From JAATGI01 sp036510675 (lineage in GTDB: Bacteria; Pseudomonadota; Alphaproteobacteria; ATCC43930; CGMCC-115725): a stretch of 64,000 nucleotides of DNA. Numbering within the stretch: position 1 is the stretch's first letter; every line of letters begins with the position of its first letter. Below the pieces are notes generated by a model. The model saw only the letters and a list, made by a program, of their open reading frames with translations, was not told where the DNA came from and ran no database searches. The stretch lies in NCBI GenBank assembly GCA_036510675.1, contig DATCDN010000054.1, positions 15,140 through 79,139 on the forward strand, given 5' to 3'. The position numbers and the translations under genes were made by a program. Positions 60,317 to 64,000 of this stretch are shown here, piece by piece.

Positions 60317-62875
60317 TCAGGCGGCCGACGCATGCGGCGGAAAATTCCGCGACCGATTCGCGGCATCGCCGCTATCGAGATAGTCGCGCAGCGGCCGCCG
60401 CACGCGGCCGAACGCGTCGCGCAATTCGACCAGGGCATAGAGGCACTGCTCGGTGTCGCCGGCCCTGGCGATGGTTTCCACCCGGCGCGCCTGGCGACTG
60501 ACGCCACAAGCGCCGACGCTGCCGGCGGTGCTGACCAGATTGTGCGCCTCGCGACCGGCGGCGGCGAGATCGCCGCTCTGAACCAATTCGTCGATCGAAT
60601 TGATGCCGTCGGCGACCGCGACCATCAGGTCGCGGAACAGGGCGCTGAACTCGGTTCCGACGCTGTCCTTCAGCGCATCGATCGTCTCATAATCGATCGC
60701 CTCCACTGGCGCCGGCGGCTGGGCGGCGGGCATCGCCACGCGCGGCGCGGCGGCTGCCAGGGTGGCGCCGATCTCGCCAAGCTTGGATAGGAGGGTCGCG
60801 GGGCTCAGCGGCTTCGACAGATAATCATCCATGCCGGCTTCGAGATATTGCTGGCGCGCGCCCACCATCGCATGCGCGGTCAGGGCAATGATCGGGATCT
60901 GGCACAAGGGCGGCGGCAGCGCGCGGATCAAGGCCGTGGCCTGCACCCCGTCCATCACCGGCATCTGAATATCCATCAGCACCACATCGAAGCGCGATGC
61001 CCGCACCGCGGAAACGGCTTCCTCGCCATTTCCCGCGATCTCGACCATGTGACCGGCCTTGGTCATGATCGCGCGGGCGACCTGCTGATTGATCTTGTTG
61101 TCTTCGCACAGGAGAATTTTCAGCGGACGGCTGGTCCGGGGCGCGGCGGCGGCTGGGGCCATCGCCTGGTCGATCTCCGGCGTGCCGAAGACCCGCGCCA
61201 GGCTTTCGCACAGCACCTGCTGACGCAGCGGCTTCGTTAGCACCGCGTCGATCCGGCCGCCGACAATCTGGCTGCCGTCGGTGTGATCCATCGCCGAGGA
61301 CACCAGCACCAGCTTGATCGCGGCGCCCCAGGGCATGGCGCGGATGCGCGCGGCCAACAGGGTGCCCGACATGTCGGGCATCATCTGGTCGAGCAGCACC
61401 AGATCGAATTTCTCGCCGCGGACATGGGCGCGCTCCAAGGCGGCAATCGCGAAGAATGCGTCCGACACCGCCTCCGTTTGCATGCCGAGGCTATTGAGCT
61501 GGCCGCTCATGATGCGCCGGTTCATCGCGATGTCGTCGACGATCAGCGCGCGCATGCCCAGCAATTGCGATGGCGTCGCCCGGGCGAAGCGCGGCACCGT
61601 CATGGCCGCGACCGACAACGGCACTTCGAGCCAGAATTTGCTGCCGGCGCCAAGCTTGCTCTCGACGCCGATCCGCCCGCCCATCAGTTCGGCCAATTCG
61701 CGGCAGATGGCGAGACCAAGGCCGGTGCCGCCGAACCGGCGCGTCACCGAGCTGTCGGCCTGGGTGAATTTCTGAAAGAGGGTGGCGCAGGTATCCGCTG
61801 CCATGCCGATGCCGGTGTCGGAGACCTCGAAACGCAGGATCGGCGTGCCTTCCGGCGGCGTCCCGTCGGCCAGCGTCGCGTCGATCGCGACGCTGCCCTG
61901 TTCGGTGAATTTGATCGCATTGCCGACCAGGTTGAGCAGGATTTGCCGCAACCGCGTCGGATCGCCGTGGAAGCTCTGGCGCAGCTCGGGCGCGATGAAG
62001 ACGCCGAGCTCGACATTCTTCTCGCTCGCCCGCCCGGCCATCAGCCCAACCGCGTTCTCGACCGTATCGACCAGGTCGAAATCGATCATCTCCAGCTCGA
62101 CCCGATGGGCCTCGAGCTTGGAAATGTCGAGAATATCGTTGATCACGCCCAGCAGCGCGTCGGCGCTGCTCCGCACCGCCTCGGCATATTCGCGCTGTTC
62201 CGCGGTCAGCCGCGTGTCCAGCAACAAGCCGATCATCCCGATCACGCCGTTCATCGGCGTGCGGATCTCGTGGCTCATATTGGCGAGGAATTCGGATTTC
62301 GCCCGGTTCGCCTGCTCGGCGTCGATCTTGGCCGAGGCCAGTTCGTTTTCGCGGCGGCGATGCTCGGTGATATCGACATAGATGGTGCTGAACCCGCCGC
62401 CGGCATGCAGCGTGCGGGTGATTTCGAGGAGGCGTCCGCTCGGGTGTCCCCATTCCACCTTTTGCGCCGGGGTGTTGCGCACCCGCTCCAGCCAGTCGCG
62501 CGCGACTTGCTCGGGATCGCCAGGGCCGTGATCGCCTTTGCCCGCGCTGTAGCGAACGAATTTCTCCAGGGGATCGCCGACCTTGAACAATTCCGTCGGC
62601 AGTCCCAGCAGCCGGAAGAACGAAGCGTTAGCCGCGACGACGGTCAAATTCTTGTCGGTGACACTGATGCCGATAGGCAATTTTTCAATCAAATCGTCCA
62701 GCAGCTGCCGGGCATCGACCGCGCGCTTTTCCGCAGCGTTGAGTTTTTCGCCCTGCGTGTCGAGCTGCTGTCCCAATCGCGCGACCTGCTGAGCCAAGGC
62801 CGCGAGTCCGTCATCGCCGACGCCGCCGGATGGCTTGGGCGTCGCGCGGGTCGCCGTTTGAACGAAGGATGCCAT
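60317..62875 (-). CDS. Cytoplasmic hybrid histidine kinase with two receivers and an Hpt domain
   Basis: 852 residues from ATG 62875 (AGGAAGGA upstream). Order: coiled coil (about 25-65), PAS (65-175), HisKA with H202 (NMSHEIRTP), HATPase with N319 (LVGNAIKF) and the DTGIGM and GTGLGL motifs, receiver 1 with D496 (VLLDQMMPD), receiver 2 with D635 (VVLMDIQMPV) and Hpt with H778 (EAHNLVSTAGSVGA). No membrane helices are present, so the PAS domain senses a cytoplasmic signal. No response regulator gene is adjacent; the output is off-window. The open frame extends 205 codons further upstream over higBA antisense sequence. Confidence 0.93.
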   Translation of the reverse strand: MASFVQTATRATPKPSGGVGDDGLAALAQQVARLGQQLDTQGEKLNAAEKRAVDARQLLDDLIEKLPIGISVTDKNLTVVAANASFFRLLGLPTELFKVGDPLEKFVRYSAGKGDHGPGDPEQVARDWLERVRNTPAQKVEWGHPSGRLLEITRTLHAGGGFSTIYVDITEHRRRENELASAKIDAEQANRAKSEFLANMSHEIRTPMNGVIGMIGLLLDTRLTAEQREYAEAVRSSADALLGVINDILDISKLEAHRVELEMIDFDLVDTVENAVGLMAGRASEKNVELGVFIAPELRQSFHGDPTRLRQILLNLVGNAIKFTEQGSVAIDATLADGTPPEGTPILRFEVSDTGIGMAADTCATLFQKFTQADSSVTRRFGGTGLGLAICRELAELMGGRIGVESKLGAGSKFWLEVPLSVAAMTVPRFARATPSQLLGMRALIVDDIAMNRRIMSGQLNSLGMQTEAVSDAFFAIAALERAHVRGEKFDLVLLDQMMPDMSGTLLAARIRAMPWGAAIKLVLVSSAMDHTDGSQIVGGRIDAVLTKPLRQQVLCESLARVFGTPEIDQAMAPAAAAPRTSRPLKILLCEDNKINQQVARAIMTKAGHMVEIAGNGEEAVSAVRASRFDVVLMDIQMPVMDGVQATALIRALPPPLCQIPIIALTAHAMVGARQQYLEAGMDDYLSKPLSPATLLSKLGEIGATLAAAAPRVAMPAAQPPAPVEAIDYETIDALKDSVGTEFSALFRDLMVAVADGINSIDELVQSGDLAAAGREAHNLVSTAGSVGACGVSRQARRVETIARAGDTEQCLYALVELRDAFGRVRRPLRDYLDSGDAANRSRNFPPHASAA

Positions 62876-63032
62876 TTTCTTCCTTCCTGGGCGCGCCCGT
62901 TGGTTAAGGCGCGTTAGCCATAGAATACGCGCCATTGTTAACGAAACCGTAAAAGCGGGGGCAGGAAGGAAGATTGGATGAGGCGGCGAGGCGTCGGGCG
63001 TTGCCGACGGGAAAGCGGCGCTTCGGAAGATA

Positions 63033-63060
63033 TTGCAAGTGACAACAAGCTGTTTACAGT
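63033..63060 (+). promoter_or_regulatory. Promoter of higBA
   Basis: TTGCAA (63033-63038), 16-base spacer, TACAGT (63055-63060), eight bases before the higB GTG. The rest of the 190-base gap between the divergent kinase and higB holds no other gene. Confidence 0.4.
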
Positions 63061-63067
63061 ATGTTTC

Positions 63068-63343
63068 GTGATTGAAACCTTCCGACACAAAGGCTTGCGG
63101 GATTTTTGGCAGACCGGCCGTTCCGCCAAATTGAGCGCCAGCCTCGTCAAACGCATCCGCCTTCGGTTGGATTTTATGGAGGCAGCGAAGACCTTGGACG
63201 CACTCAACCAGCCAGGGTTCGATTTCCATCCGTTGCACGGCATGCCGACCCGGTACTCCATTCATGTGAATGGGCCGTGGTGCATCACCTTCGAATGGAT
63301 CGACGGCCGCGCCTTGAAGGTCGATTTGGAACAGTACCATTGA
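63068..63343 (+). CDS. higB: HigB-family mRNA interferase toxin
   Basis: A 91-residue RelE/HigB-fold toxin. The start is GTG 63068 (VIETFRHKGLRDFWQTG). RIRLRLDFMEAAKTLDALNQPGF and FHPLHGMPTRYSIHVNGPWCITFEW (in pieces) are the HigB core, ending VDLEQYH. HigB cuts mRNA at translating ribosomes. It comes before the antitoxin gene, the characteristic higBA order. The open frame extends 30 codons upstream without family sequence. Confidence 0.93.
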   Translation: MIETFRHKGLRDFWQTGRSAKLSASLVKRIRLRLDFMEAAKTLDALNQPGFDFHPLHGMPTRYSIHVNGPWCITFEWIDGRALKVDLEQYH

Positions 63344-63356
63344 TCGGAGATCTAGA

Positions 63357-63677
63357 ATGATCGAACACCGTGTACGTCGTCCTCTCAAGCGGCCGCCGTC
63401 GCATCCCGGCGAATTGATGCGCGAAATCTTGGTCGAGCATCTTCGGATGCCGTTGGCGGAGGCGGCGCGCCGCATGGGCGTGACGCGCACGGGACTCTAT
63501 GCCGTGCTCGGCGGCAAGCACGGCCTTACCGCGGAGATGGCCCTTCGCTATGGCAAGCTGATCGGCGCACCCGTCGAGGCATATCTCTCGATGCAGACCA
63601 ATTACGATTTGTGGCGGGCCGAGCAGAAGCTCTCTGCTTCCCTCAAGAAGATCGAGACGGTGAAGCGGGCGGCGTAG
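63357..63677 (+). CDS. higA: HigA-family antitoxin
   Basis: A 106-residue XRE-type protein. PPSHPGELMREILVEHLRMPLAEAARRMGVTRTGLY (residues 13-48 in pieces) is the HigA/VapI helix-turn-helix, followed by LTAEMALRYGKLIGAP. It binds HigB and represses the operon. It lies 13 bases after higB. The gene is intact, so the pair looks functional. Confidence 0.93.
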   Translation: MIEHRVRRPLKRPPSHPGELMREILVEHLRMPLAEAARRMGVTRTGLYAVLGGKHGLTAEMALRYGKLIGAPVEAYLSMQTNYDLWRAEQKLSASLKKIETVKRAA

Positions 63678-63800
63678 AGCAACTTTCACATCGATGCAAT
63701 CACCCTTTGGCCGCCATCGCCCGGCTGACCCGGCCACTCAGGCCATCAAGCCACCGGTTTCGCCGTCAATCTCCGAACGAAAGGCATTAAAAAAACCAGA

Positions 63801-63827
63801 CGCAAAGGCTCAAAGGCACAAAGACGC
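63801..63827. repeat. 8-base-periodic CAAAGGC repeat
   Basis: CAAAGGC (63803), CAAAGGC (63811), CAAAGAC (63819), eight bases apart. The same period appears at 51371-51392 (GCCAAGAC, GCCAAGGC, GCCAAG) and 49912-49927 (CACCGAGG, CACCGAAG). It lies between higA and the transposase end. The other 120 or so bases of this gap show nothing recognised. Confidence 0.5.
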
Positions 63828-63828
63828 A

Positions 63829-64000
63829 TTATCCCACCTCATTCCCCGTCCCGGCGAAGGTGTTGTGTCCCGGGAGGTTAGCGAGGAGTTGGGCGGGGGC
63901 TTTGTGGCCGAGGCATCGCAGTCGGGTTCGATTGTAGTCATGGACGAAGGTTTTGATGAAGGTGTTGCGCTGGGGGCGATCGCGGAAGCGGTTTTTGCCG
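63829..64000 (-). mobile_element. IS481-family transposase, C-terminal end (continues beyond the window)
   Basis: On the reverse strand the open frame from 63999 to the TAA at 63829 encodes 56 residues: KNRFRDRPQRNTFIKTFVHDYN, then RTRLRCLGHKAPAQLL and ANLPGHNTFAG (given as pieces). The FVHDYNRTRL...LGHKAP-LLANL...GHNT pattern is the C-terminus of IS481 transposases. The rest of the gene and the left terminal repeat cannot be seen; the element end should lie close to 63780-63828. Confidence 0.8.

Noticed and set aside
61283..62917. 544-residue plus-strand open frame over the hybrid kinase
   Set aside because: Antisense shadow with basic low-complexity composition; the kinase frame carries PAS, HisKA, receiver and Hpt motifs.
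62876..63490. 205-residue N-terminal extension of the hybrid kinase
   Set aside because: It runs antisense to higB, and the ribosome site AGGAAGGA fits ATG 62875.

Overview
The window is about 64 kb of GC-rich chromosome from an alphaproteobacterium, probably a free-living Rhodospirillales-like lineage. The evidence is the linked order rpsF-rpsR-rplI / dnaB / alr / radA / cvpA / purF, the purC-purS-purQ-purL-bolA-grxD block, DUF2794 and DUF1476 (ATPase zeta) proteins, a hopanoid gene set and a fold-III ornithine/lysine decarboxylase. It is mostly dense core genome. I see no prophage or CRISPR array and only one insertion-sequence fragment, at the right edge.

Layout. 1-822: 5' part of a HAMP-type membrane sensor. 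0.9-7.2 kb: a CUT2-type ABC importer (binding protein, ATPase, permease) with a 2,4-dienoyl-CoA-reductase-type SDR, divergent from an acyl-CoA ligase. 7.2-10.6 kb: yfgM-like, bamB, der. 10.8-19.1 kb: a hopanoid and lipid-trafficking cluster (hpnN, hpnI, mlaA, hpnM, ispH, hpnH). 19.1-26.9 kb: aminotransferase, tRNA-His, TacAT-like and HicAB-like toxin-antitoxin pairs, nnr, malonyl-CoA decarboxylase and small enzymes. 27.0-32.3 kb: parE, a MarR-controlled cluster, an ion transporter and a thioesterase. 32.3-45.2 kb: the ribosomal operon S6-S18-L9, stress enzymes, cfa, then dnaB-alr-mlaE-mlaF-radA-cvpA-purF. 45.2-54.4 kb: SDR, RidA-like, MFS and NRDE genes, then purC-purS, purQ, purL, bolA and grxD, with the purine block interrupted by an antisense gene and palindromic repeats. 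54.4-64.0 kb: a decayed PIN-type toxin-antitoxin pair, prfB (programmed frameshift), mrcA, an ornithine/lysine decarboxylase with a leader ORF, a hybrid histidine kinase, higBA and an IS481-type transposase end.

Together these genes cover outer-membrane and lipid homeostasis (bamB, hpn genes, mlaA/E/F, cfa, mrcA), de novo purine synthesis (purF, C, S, Q, L) and information processing (rpsF/R, rplI, dnaB, radA, parE, prfB, der). The most unusual sequence signals are a nested inverted repeat of about 243 bp filling the purQ-purL gap, related palindromes elsewhere, an 8-bp-periodic motif at three intergenic sites, a Gly/Arg/Asp-rich extension shared by S6 and S18, and a leader ORF abutting the decarboxylase. 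I found no gene cluster I could call a wholly new system.
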